The position numbers and the translations under genes are program-made. Shown here one piece after another: positions 5,476-12,503 of a stretch of DNA of 12,943 bases (positions within the stretch are counted from its first letter, which is position 1; every line of letters starts with the position of its first letter). This DNA comes from an uncultured Collinsella sp. (GTDB lineage Bacteria > Actinomycetota > Coriobacteriia > Coriobacteriales > Coriobacteriaceae): contig CAAENA010000094.1 in assembly GCA_900757205.1 (NCBI GenBank), positions 1 through 12,943 on the forward strand, written 5' to 3'. Under the pieces are notes generated by a model. It was not told the origin of the DNA. It worked only from the letters and a program-made list of their open reading frames with translations, and searched no databases.

Positions 5476-8241
5476 ATGGACCAGGACCGCCAAAACAGCC
5501 AGCGCCGCGACGCGCAGAACACGGAGCGCGAGCAGGATTTTACGACCTACCGCACCGCCCAAAGCTCAAACGATATGGTGCCGACGGTTTTTCGCCGTGG
5601 CATCTACCGTACAATCCGAGGCAGTCTTAAGCGCTTCTTGTCCATCGTGGTCATCACCGCGCTCGGTGTGAGCGTGATGTGCGGCCTCAAAGCGGGGTGC
5701 GAGGACCTGTGCGATTCGGTTGACGCTTACTTTGACCAGCAGAATGTTTATGACATCAACGTGCAGTCGACCTATGGTCTGACCGATGACGATCTTGCTG
5801 CCATTCAAGAGGTCGATGGCGTCGAGACGGCCGAGGGCATCTACACCGAGACCGCCTACACCGCCGTGGGTACAACGCGCGAGCGCGTGGTCGTGCAGAG
5901 CCTTTCCAAAGAGAACATTGACCAACCGGTGCTAGTACGCGGCGAGCTGCCCGAGACTTCGGGCGAAGTGGCAGTGACCTCACGTTTTTTGAAGGCTTCG
6001 GGCAAGAAAATCGGCGATACGGTGAGCTTTGCCGCCAACGATGCGAGCTCGTCGAACCAAAGCGCCAAGGACCAGTTTGCCGATGGGGACTACACCATCA
6101 CGGCCGAGGTTCTCGATCCTACCGACGTGAGCTCCGACTCGACAGTCAACGCCTTTCGCGCTGCTTCGACTGCGGACTACAAGTTCTACGTGAGCGAGGA
6201 TGCCGCGACATCTTCTTCCTACTCCGCTGTCCACGTGGTCGTCGAGGGAGCCAAGAGCCTCAACTCCTATTCGGATGCCTACTCGGCAAAGATCAATGAG
6301 GTCAAGGGCAATATCGAGAAGATCCGCGAGGAGCGTGAGAAGGCGCGCGCCCAGGAGCTGACGGTCGACACACCGGCGAGCTTGGACGCGGCTGAGCGTC
6401 AGGCGAATATGGTCTTTGGGATCGAGCAGGACAACATCAATCGCATGGCCGAGGGCAGCGACGAGCGTGCGCAGGCGCAAGCCGACCTGGACCAGCGCCG
6501 CGCCGCCGCCGACCAGCAGTTTGCCGATGCCCGCGCCGAGCTCTCTGACCTGGGCGAATGCACCTGGTACATCCAGGACCGCGGCAATATCGCAAGCTAC
6601 TCGAGCGTCGAGAGCGATAGTTCCTCGATCGAGGCCATCGCCACGGTGTTCCCGTTCATCTTCTTTATCGTCGCCGTGCTCATCAGCCTCACCACCGCCA
6701 CGCGCATGGTCGAGGAGGAGCGCACGCTCATTGGCCTGTACAAGGCGCTCGGCTATTCGCGCGGGCGTATCCTGTCCAAATATGTGGACTACTCGCTGTG
6801 GGCGTGTCTGATCGGTGGCGTGCTCGGCAATATCATCGGATTTGTGGGTCTGCCGCTGTTCCTGTTTACGGTGTTCGACGACATGTACTCGCTGCCCCAG
6901 ATGTTGCTTTCGTACGACATCGTGTCATCACTCGTGTCGGTAGCGCTGTTTGCCGTGGGCGTGGTGGGCGCCACGATTATCGCCTGCCGCCACGAGATGG
7001 CCGAGACCCCAGCCTCGCTCATGCGCCCCAAGGCCCCGCGCGCCGGCTCGCGCATTCTGCTCGAGCGCATCGGCTTTATCTGGCACCGCATGAGCTTTTT
7101 GAACAAGGTCGCTGCACGCAACTTATTCCGCTACAAAAAGCGCGCCTTTATGACCATCTTTGGCATTGCGGGCTGCACGGCGCTTGTGATTTGCGGTATG
7201 GGCATCCGTGATACGTCGGTCGCGTTGTCGCCCAAGCAGTACGGGCATATCACGCGCTATGACCTGCTGGCGGTTGCCAATCCCGATGATTTTTCGCAGA
7301 CGTGCGCGGCACTGGATGAGCGCAGTGCAGCCAATGATTCCAACGTGACGGTGACTTCGACGCTGCCGATTATGACCGACAACGTCACCTTTACGTTTGG
7401 CGGTAAGAGCGAGACTGTGCAGCTGATCGTGGTGCCCGATGACCGCACGGGTGACTTGGGCGATTACGTGCGCCTGGAGGATGAGTCCAAAGAACCGCTC
7501 GCCCTGCGTGACGGGGATGTGTATTTGAGCAAGAGCTCTCAGCTGGTGCTGGGGATCAAGCCGGGTGACACGGCTCACGTCCAGGATTCGTCGCTCAATG
7601 TTGCCAAGGTCAAAGTCAGCGACATTTCGCTCAACTATCTGGGCAACACGCTTTACATGACGCAGGGTACCTATGAGCGCGCGTTCGGTCGAAGCGCGCG
7701 TCTCAACGGCATCCTTGCGCTGCTCAAGGGCTCGTCGGCCGATCAGATTGCGTTTAGCAAGAAGCTTAAGAGTGACGGTTGGCTCACAATTTCGAGTACG
7801 GCCGAGCATTGGGAAAACTATGAGGCGAACTTTACGATTATCAATTCGGTCGTGGTGCTCGTGACCTTTATGGCGGCGTGCCTGTCGTTTGTGGTGGTGT
7901 TTACGCTGTCTAATACGAATATTTCAGAGCGCGAACGCGAGCTGGCGACCATCAAGGTGCTGGGCTTCCGCCGTGGCGAGGTGCATCACTACGTCAACAA
8001 GGAGACGTTGATCCTCACAGCGATCGGTGCTGCGCTGGGCGTGCCGCTGGGCGGCTTGCTGGCCGAGAGCTTTACCTACATTTTGCAGATGCCGTCGCTG
8101 TACTTTGACGTCGAGGTCGAGCCGCTGAGCTATGTGCTGTCCGTTCTGCTGGCATTTGGCTTTACGTTTATCGTCAACCTCGCCACCAACCGTACCCTCA
8201 ACAAGATTGACATGGTCGGTGCCCTCAAGAGTGCCGAGTAA
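5476..8241 (+). CDS. FtsX-like ABC permease with extracytoplasmic coiled coil (about 921 aa)
   Basis: Membrane partner of the preceding ATPase. One membrane segment near residues 53-72 is followed by a large outside domain. That domain ends in a charged, Ala/Gln/Glu-rich helical stretch (about 270-365) that looks like a coiled coil, closed by CTWYIQDR. Then come three membrane segments (about 387-408, 439-466, 479-506), one at about 552-576, a second outside domain, and a final trio (about 789-813, 846-864, 884-908). This gives eight in all, i.e. two FtsX domains. The motifs TRMVEEERTLIGLYKALGYS and ERERELATIKVLGFRRGEV are the characteristic coupling-helix regions, and the protein ends in MVGALKSAE. 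ATG 5476 is used; an in-frame GTG at 5464 overlaps the ATPase end by seven bases and is an alternative. The stop codon TAA lies at the very edge of the 51-bp repeat. Confidence 0.93.
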   Translation: MDQDRQNSQRRDAQNTEREQDFTTYRTAQSSNDMVPTVFRRGIYRTIRGSLKRFLSIVVITALGVSVMCGLKAGCEDLCDSVDAYFDQQNVYDINVQSTYGLTDDDLAAIQEVDGVETAEGIYTETAYTAVGTTRERVVVQSLSKENIDQPVLVRGELPETSGEVAVTSRFLKASGKKIGDTVSFAANDASSSNQSAKDQFADGDYTITAEVLDPTDVSSDSTVNAFRAASTADYKFYVSEDAATSSSYSAVHVVVEGAKSLNSYSDAYSAKINEVKGNIEKIREEREKARAQELTVDTPASLDAAERQANMVFGIEQDNINRMAEGSDERAQAQADLDQRRAAADQQFADARAELSDLGECTWYIQDRGNIASYSSVESDSSSIEAIATVFPFIFFIVAVLISLTTATRMVEEERTLIGLYKALGYSRGRILSKYVDYSLWACLIGGVLGNIIGFVGLPLFLFTVFDDMYSLPQMLLSYDIVSSLVSVALFAVGVVGATIIACRHEMAETPASLMRPKAPRAGSRILLERIGFIWHRMSFLNKVAARNLFRYKKRAFMTIFGIAGCTALVICGMGIRDTSVALSPKQYGHITRYDLLAVANPDDFSQTCAALDERSAANDSNVTVTSTLPIMTDNVTFTFGGKSETVQLIVVPDDRTGDLGDYVRLEDESKEPLALRDGDVYLSKSSQLVLGIKPGDTAHVQDSSLNVAKVKVSDISLNYLGNTLYMTQGTYERAFGRSARLNGILALLKGSSADQIAFSKKLKSDGWLTISSTAEHWENYEANFTIINSVVVLVTFMAACLSFVVVFTLSNTNISERERELATIKVLGFRRGEVHHYVNKETLILTAIGAALGVPLGGLLAESFTYILQMPSLYFDVEVEPLSYVLSVLLAFGFTFIVNLATNRTLNKIDMVGALKSAE

Positions 8242-8290
8242 CCTGCCAAAAAGGGACAGGTTTATTTTGGCAGGTTTTATCTGGGCAAAC
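8240..8290 (-). repeat. 51-bp repeat, right copy
   Basis: Reverse-complement match (47 of 51) to 4670-4720. It begins on the last two bases of the permease stop codon. It carries a perfect 12-bp inverted repeat, AACCTGCCAAAA (8240-8251) and TTTTGGCAGGTT (8265-8276), with a 13-nt loop containing GGGACAGG. Its right end overlaps the foot of the terminator stem. It resembles a REP-type intergenic palindrome. Confidence 0.9.
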
Positions 8291-8336
8291 GCCGGGCACC
8301 TACGAGCGACCCGGCGTTTGTTGCTTTGCTATCTTT
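8286..8336 (+). terminator. Intrinsic terminator of the ABC operon
   Basis: An 11-bp perfect stem, CAAACGCCGGG (8286-8296) with CCCGGCGTTTG (8310-8320), has a 13-nt loop and is followed by the T-rich tract TTGCTTTGCTATCTTTT. It is 45 bases past the permease stop. Confidence 0.85.
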
Positions 8337-8399
8337 TGCCCGCAGGCGTGGATGAGAGGCTTTCTTTAGCCTTCGAGATTGGGCTTGAATGGGTCGTAT

Positions 8400-8558
8400 G
8401 CCACAAAACGGGCCTATCTACTACGTTTAATTGGATACCCTCAACCATGCCGGGAAACGAAAAATAAAACCGCAGGTAGAAGGCCTGTCGATTTTCGAAA
8501 AAGGCGGTCATGGTTGGCCCCATCGAGTTAAACGTAGTAGATGGCCCCTTTTCGTGGC
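8400..8558. repeat. 159-bp long imperfect palindrome (MITE-like or structured element)
   Basis: Outer arms 8400-8436 and 8522-8558 are inverted copies sharing the unbroken core TAAACGTAGTAGAT (reverse complement ATCTACTACGTTTA at 8415-8428), with only scattered mismatches. Inside are further stems: CAACCATG (8442-8449) with CATGGTTG (8509-8516), CCG (8450-8452) with CGG (8505-8507), CGAAAA (8458-8463) with TTTTCG (8492-8497), and a tip CAGG/CCTG (8473-8476/8484-8487). No coding potential is convincing. The whole folds into one long hairpin, as expected of a miniature inverted-repeat element or a structured RNA. No clear target-site duplication was seen. Confidence 0.8.
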
Positions 8559-8609
8559 GCGCGGTCAGCTCAATGCAAATCTCCGTGCCGGAACTGACCC
8601 AGTTGTTTG

Positions 8610-8680
8610 TAAGTTGCGGTGATATACGGACTGTTTGGCGCTTTGGAGCTTCAAAACAGTCCCTATCTCACCGCAACTTA
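8610..8680. repeat. 27-bp-stem hairpin between ABC operon and XRE gene
   Basis: Arms 8610-8636 and 8654-8680 are complementary at 25 of 27 positions (each outer end begins TAAGTTGCGGTGA in its own direction), with a 17-nt loop. It lies 44 bases beyond the stop of the minus-strand regulator. There is no T-run after the stem on either strand, so it is not a standard terminator. The stem is too long and too perfect for chance. Confidence 0.85.
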
Positions 8681-8723
8681 GGAGAAGGGCGGGGGTGGTT
8701 GGGTGCTGGTGGGTCGGAGCGTG

Positions 8724-9644
8724 TTAGGCCTGTTTGCGGTGCTTCCATTGTTTGCGGCACCAGCGCATGAGCGCCTTTATGACGGGAATCGTGATGAGGA
8801 TGATCCATGCAGGATGGGGCTGTCCCAAACAGAGCCACATGTAGAGGAACCAAGCGATGGCGGCTGCCGGGTAGATGGCCTCGATCAGCTTAGACAGGTG
8901 GCGCCGATCGATGAAGTCACCAATCGCGTAGTAGACGGGAACCAGAAAGACGAGGAAAAGCCCCATGCCCCATGTGCCGTAGACAATGCCGAGCACCAGA
9001 TAGGCGAGAGTGACAAGTGCGGGGAAGGGGAATTTGTTCCATGCACGTCCGACCTTGGTGCGGAAATGCTTGCCATGGTGGTCGAGCTTGTCGTGTGCTT
9101 CCTTCCAGCTGGAAAACGTCTCGCCGTCGATGGTGACGGTGCCGTCGTCATTGGTGCGTACGCTATGTCCATCGTCCTCAAGCGTATCGATATGCACGCC
9201 GTCCGGCCCCACATGCACCTCTTCGCCCTTGCGCTCGTTGGTCACATGGATGCCGCTCCAACCAACATGGACTTCCTCGCCTTTATTGGGATCAATGACG
9301 TGGATACCGCGCGCGAGGGAAATATCGACAAGTGGTTTGTCGCCGCAATCGGCGTGCTCGGCAGAATCCTCGGCCTCGTCAGCCACATCCGCCGTCTCGG
9401 TGTCGGCGCTACCGTCCTCCAGGTCGTCGGCATCGTTGGCCGCCTCCCCATATAACAGCTCGTCCAGCGACACGCCATACAGCGCGGCGAGCGCAATAAG
9501 GTTATCGGTATCGGGCGAGGATTCGCTGCGCTCCCATTTACTGACAGCCTGACGACTCACACCCAGCTGGGCGGCAAGCGCCTCCTGAGAAAGCCCGGCA
9601 GCCTTGCGGCGATCGACGAGGCGCTGTGCCATCGCAAGATCCAT
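8724..9644 (-). CDS. XRE-family transcriptional regulator with C-terminal membrane domain (306 aa)
   Basis: Predicted membrane-tethered DNA-binding protein. Residues 7-60 form an HTH_3 domain, with LSQEALAAQLGVSRQAVSKW (18-37) as the helix-turn-helix. Residues 67-103 are a very acidic linker. Residues 121-152 hold a tandem repeat, KGEEVHVGWSGIHV then KGEEVHVGPDGVHI, followed by an Asp/Gly-rich stretch of similar beta-like character to about 174. The C-terminal third has about four hydrophobic segments (207-224, 226-242, 256-273, 278-292) and a basic tail. The ATG at 9644 is chosen because AAAGGAA precedes it and the HTH starts there; upstream in-frame codons look non-coding. It is a single gene. 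The ligand and targets are unknown; autoregulation through repeats at 9697-9783 is possible. Confidence 0.9.
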   Translation of the reverse strand: MDLAMAQRLVDRRKAAGLSQEALAAQLGVSRQAVSKWERSESSPDTDNLIALAALYGVSLDELLYGEAANDADDLEDGSADTETADVADEAEDSAEHADCGDKPLVDISLARGIHVIDPNKGEEVHVGWSGIHVTNERKGEEVHVGPDGVHIDTLEDDGHSVRTNDDGTVTIDGETFSSWKEAHDKLDHHGKHFRTKVGRAWNKFPFPALVTLAYLVLGIVYGTWGMGLFLVFLVPVYYAIGDFIDRRHLSKLIEAIYPAAAIAWFLYMWLCLGQPHPAWIILITIPVIKALMRWCRKQWKHRKQA

Positions 9645-9696
9645 GGTGGTTCCTTTCGTTTGATGGTCGAATCGAATGAGCCGAGTATGCCGAGAA

Positions 9697-9783
9697 CAAC
9701 CGGTAGCGACCACCATTTCTAGTTAGAATCTGCCCCAACCCTACCGCAACTACCGGTAGCAACCCCTAACGACCAGCCATTTC
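9697..9783. repeat. Direct repeat in the XRE promoter region, possible operators
   Basis: Two related segments, 9697-9719 and 9747-9783, share ACCGGTAGC, then GACCA, then CCATTTC; the second has about ten extra bases in the middle. The second also contains the palindrome CTACCGGTAG (9750-9759). Both lie 50-140 bases upstream of the regulator start, where an autoregulator would bind. Apart from these and the large palindrome further right, 9645-9860 shows no gene. Confidence 0.45.
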
Positions 9784-9860
9784 AGGACAAATGTCAGTGC
9801 TACTCTCAGCTAAGAGCCTGCAACATCCCAAAATCTCAGCCCACGCACCCGCAGCAAGAA

Positions 9861-10045
9861 GACGAATAGCCTCGGCCTCCCTAGTTACCGCAGGAGGCCT
9901 CAGGGCTTACATCCCAAATCTTTCCGCAGGACGGAAGGACCCCGCCGCGCGAAGCGCACGGCGGGGTCCTGACATGTCCGAGGACGATTTGGGATGTAAG
10001 CCCTGGGGTCTCCGATGAGAGCAGTTTCGGCCGAGGCTATTCGTC
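9861..10045. repeat. 185-bp nested palindrome overlapping the 3' end of the phosphofructokinase gene
   Basis: Three stems are nested. Outer: 9861-9877 and 10029-10045, 17 bp perfect; the right arm is the last codons and stop of the phosphofructokinase gene. Middle: 9901-9920 and 9986-10005, 20 bp perfect, extended outward to 9893/10013 with two G-T pairs. Inner: AGGACCCCGCCG (9936-9947) with CGGCGGGGTCCT (9959-9970), 12 bp perfect. A small side hairpin TTCCG/CGGAA (9922-9926/9932-9936) abuts the inner stem. It may end transcription of the gene, but no clean T-run follows. The size and nesting suggest a mobile or REP-derived element. Confidence 0.88.
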
Positions 10046-11116
10046 GCCGAAGCTGATGCCCAGCGCCTTGGCCTCGCGCACCAGGTCGCTCTGGGGGTCG
10101 ACAAACTTGAGCTTGCCGGCGACCTCCTCGAGCGGCATGTGGCACATCTTGCCGTCACGCAGGGCAATCATGTAGCCAAACTCGCCGCGTAGGCACCCCA
10201 GTGCCGCCTCGACGCCGCACTGGGTCGCAAAGATGCGGTCCTGGGCGTCGGGTTGGCCGCCGCGCTGCGTGTGGCCGGGGATGGCGACGCGGGCCTCGCG
10301 ACCAGTCTTGGCCTCGATCTCCTTGGCGATGTCGTAGACGATCGACGGACTCGTGCGCTCGGCGAGCTTTTTCTTGTACTCCTTCTTGGGCAGCGCCGCG
10401 TCCTCCTTGGAGATAGCGCCCTCGGCGACGGCTACGATGGTAAAGCGGCTGCCGGTCTCCATGCGATGCTCGATGGTCTTGATGACGTTGTCCATGTCGT
10501 AGGGGATCTCGGGAATCAAGATGACGTCCGCGCCGCCCGCGACGCCGGCATACAGCGGAATCCAACCGACCTTGTGGCCCATGATCTCGATGACAAACAC
10601 GCGGCCGTGACTCGAGGCAGTGGTGTGGATGTCGTCGATGCACTTGGTGGCGACGTCGATGGCGCTCGTAAAGCCAAAGGTCATCTCGGTGCCCCAGGTG
10701 TCGTTGTCGATGGTCTTGGGCAGGGCGATAACGTTGAGGCCCTCTTCGCGCAGGCGGTTGGCAGTCTTGGTGGAGCCGTTGCCGCCCAGCATAAACAGGC
10801 AGTCGAGCTGCAGCTTGTGATAGGTGTGGACCATCGCCGGCACCTTCTCGACGCCATCGGCCTCGGGAATATCCAGACGCTTGAACGGCGTGCGGCTCGT
10901 GCCCAAGATGGTGCCGCCGCGGGTGAGGATGCCGCTAAAATCGGCGGGCGACATGACGCGGAACCTGCTGTAGATAAGGCCCTGGTAGCCGTCCTCAAAA
11001 CCATAGATCTCGATAGGCTCTTCGCTATTGGTCATGAGTGTTTTGACGATGCCACGCATGGTGGCGTTGAGCGCCTGGCAGTCGCCGCCACTGGTAAGAA
11101 GACCGATCCTGAGCAT
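10037..11116 (-). CDS. 6-phosphofructokinase (359 aa)
   Basis: Phosphorylates fructose 6-phosphate to fructose 1,6-bisphosphate in glycolysis (cytoplasm). Motifs: nucleotide/phosphate loop LTSGGDCQALNA (7-18), GGNGS (111-115), PKTIDND (133-139, catalytic base Asp137), SSHGR (168-172), EIMGHKVGW (177-185), AEGA (231-234), and GHTQRGG (281-287) with sugar-phosphate ligands His282/Arg285. Length fits the actinobacterial (group III-like) enzymes. Two positions usually used to judge the phosphoryl donor disagree: Gly at the E. coli Gly104 position (Gly114) favours ATP, while Lys at the Gly124 position (Lys134) is typical of PPi enzymes and also common in group III ATP enzymes. Asn113 replaces the Mg-binding Asp103 of E. 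coli. The ATG at 11116 begins directly with MLRIGLLTSGG and has GGAAGGA upstream. Single gene. Confidence 0.93.
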   Translation of the reverse strand: MLRIGLLTSGGDCQALNATMRGIVKTLMTNSEEPIEIYGFEDGYQGLIYSRFRVMSPADFSGILTRGGTILGTSRTPFKRLDIPEADGVEKVPAMVHTYHKLQLDCLFMLGGNGSTKTANRLREEGLNVIALPKTIDNDTWGTEMTFGFTSAIDVATKCIDDIHTTASSHGRVFVIEIMGHKVGWIPLYAGVAGGADVILIPEIPYDMDNVIKTIEHRMETGSRFTIVAVAEGAISKEDAALPKKEYKKKLAERTSPSIVYDIAKEIEAKTGREARVAIPGHTQRGGQPDAQDRIFATQCGVEAALGCLRGEFGYMIALRDGKMCHMPLEEVAGKLKFVDPQSDLVREAKALGISFGDE

Positions 11117-11154
11117 GATGAATCCTTCCGGGCAAGTTATAACATGCGCATAAG

Positions 11155-11187
11155 TTTACCCCCGCACACTGTTGATACAGGGGTAAA
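11155..11187. promoter_or_regulatory. Inverted repeat in the phosphofructokinase leader
   Basis: TTTACCCC (11155-11162) and GGGGTAAA (11180-11187) are a perfect 8-bp inverted repeat with a 17-nt gap, 39 bases before the start codon. A TATAAC -10-like box lies between it and the gene on the minus strand, so the repeat covers the -35 region. An operator or a leader hairpin is possible. Confidence 0.4.
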
Positions 11188-11233
11188 ACGTGTTAGCTCA
11201 AATGTATAGAAATGTAAGCAGCGTCAGGCGAGC

Positions 11234-11260
11234 GTAAGGACGACGGGCCTGGCTCCTTAC
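11234..11260 (-). terminator. Weak hairpin over the stop of the hydrolase gene
   Basis: GTAAGGA (11234-11240) and TCCTTAC (11254-11260) form a 7-bp stem that includes the stop codon. No T-run follows on either strand, so terminator function is doubtful. Confidence 0.25.
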
Positions 11261-12342
11261 AACGCGAAGGCGTCGACGTCGCCCCAATGGCGGCGCAGCG
11301 TGATGGCGGCAGCGGGCTCGGTGTTGTCAAAGACGACCGACCACTGCGTGTTGCTGGTGATGTCTTCCGGATTGGGCTCTTGCGCTGCAGCGCGTAGGGC
11401 CTTCCAAGCGACTGCCTCGTCTTGGGCGCCGGCATGGGTGTCGAGGACATCGGCGATTGCGACGGCGCGCTCTTTACCATGGCCCAGCTCGCCATTCTTT
11501 TGGTTGGGCAGCACTTCGTCGCCATAGCAGGCGTAGAAGTTCGTAACCTGGCGTACAGGAGTCGCTTTGAAAGCGCGGTCCGGATCGCGCGGATCCCACT
11601 CTACTACGCGCGCGTCACCGGCGGCGTCGTTGATAAAGAAGTGGTAATCGCGTCCTGCCATGGCGTGCATGTCGTAGGCGGAAAGCAGGTCGACAGCTTC
11701 TTGCGTGGTGGCGGCACGGTCGAGCACCAGACGGATGGCGAGCGAGGTATTGATGACGGGGCGCTGCGTGTCCTGGTCACAGGGTTTGGAATCCAGGGTG
11801 AGCACGGCAATGGACACGCCACATTCGTTGACGCCGTCGAGCTGGGCAAACGGGCCCATGAGTGCGGCGGCGCGTCCGGCGACGGAGTCAAGCGGAGTGT
11901 TATCGCCCAGGTTGTTAAGGGCGGCAAACCCGATGGAGGCATAGCCGCCGCGTGGGTGATTGCGCACCAGCAGCGCCGAGGTGTCGTCCTTAAAGTCGTA
12001 ATTGCGACCGGTACGCACGCGGCCTTCGGCATCTACGGCGACAAAAGCGCTGCAGGCAAACTGGGGCGCCTGGACATGTGCCGGCACACCGGGCAGCACC
12101 TGCGCCACCACGGCATTGATGTAGGCCTGGTCGTCGCGCACACCAGCGGCGATGATGCGATCAAGATCGTAGTCGTAAGCGATGTCGATTGCGTACAGGT
12201 CATAGCCATCCGCATAGTCGGTCAAGCGTTTGAGCGACGCGACGGACTTGATTTGCTTGTGATAAACGATACCGGTGGCAGCGGCAAGGCCGACGGCGGC
12301 TCCCGCGACACCGCAGGCGATGGCAATGTTACGTGGCTTCAT
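11257..12342 (-). CDS. Membrane-anchored linear amide C-N hydrolase, choloylglycine hydrolase/acyltransferase-like (361 aa)
   Basis: Ntn-hydrolase fold protein expected to cleave a non-peptide amide bond with an N-terminal-type cysteine. Residues 7-27 are a hydrophobic signal anchor after a short basic start (MKPR). The putative nucleophile is Cys97 in FACSAFVAVD, followed by GRNYDF (112-117), which matches the Arg and Asp positions of this superfamily. NECGVSIAVL (172-181), HFFINDAAGDARVVEWD (234-250) and VTNFY (266-270) are the other family blocks. In classical bile salt hydrolases Cys is residue 2 and there is no anchor. Here about 96 residues precede it, so maturation by cleavage before Cys97 is plausible, as in penicillin acyltransferase-type enzymes. 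The substrate cannot be assigned. AGAGGAG precedes the ATG at 12342. It is divergent from the M18 peptidase gene. Confidence 0.85.
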   Translation of the reverse strand: MKPRNIAIACGVAGAAVGLAAATGIVYHKQIKSVASLKRLTDYADGYDLYAIDIAYDYDLDRIIAAGVRDDQAYINAVVAQVLPGVPAHVQAPQFACSAFVAVDAEGRVRTGRNYDFKDDTSALLVRNHPRGGYASIGFAALNNLGDNTPLDSVAGRAAALMGPFAQLDGVNECGVSIAVLTLDSKPCDQDTQRPVINTSLAIRLVLDRAATTQEAVDLLSAYDMHAMAGRDYHFFINDAAGDARVVEWDPRDPDRAFKATPVRQVTNFYACYGDEVLPNQKNGELGHGKERAVAIADVLDTHAGAQDEAVAWKALRAAAQEPNPEDITSNTQWSVVFDNTEPAAAITLRRHWGDVDAFAL

Positions 12343-12503
12343 GACGACTCCTCTCGTCCTGTTAGTGCAATTGTCGCAAAAGGAGCGCGGGCATGATGAC
12401 TCAACTTGGTGAGCGGCGCGGAATTAAGCACGGAATGAAGAGTGCGGCGCTGGCGCGGCGGGGTATGCTGGAGGGGACCAGCAACCCAGCGAAAGGGGAG
12501 AGC

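Noticed and set aside
8132..8467. Two small frames sharing PKRDRFILAGFIW (here and at 4655-5131)
   Set aside because: The shared peptide is just the 51-bp repeat translated; no ribosome site or coding bias supports either frame.
10253..11209. 318-aa + strand frame opposite the phosphofructokinase gene
   Set aside because: Shadow of a GC-rich gene; the minus strand carries complete enzyme motifs. The same applies to the long frames opposite the permease, XRE and hydrolase genes (7123-7809, 8703-9455, 11422-12396) and to 12339-12818 opposite the M18 gene.
12464..12469. TATGCT as a -10 box for the M18 gene
   Set aside because: No acceptable -35 sequence at 16-18 bases upstream; too weak to list.
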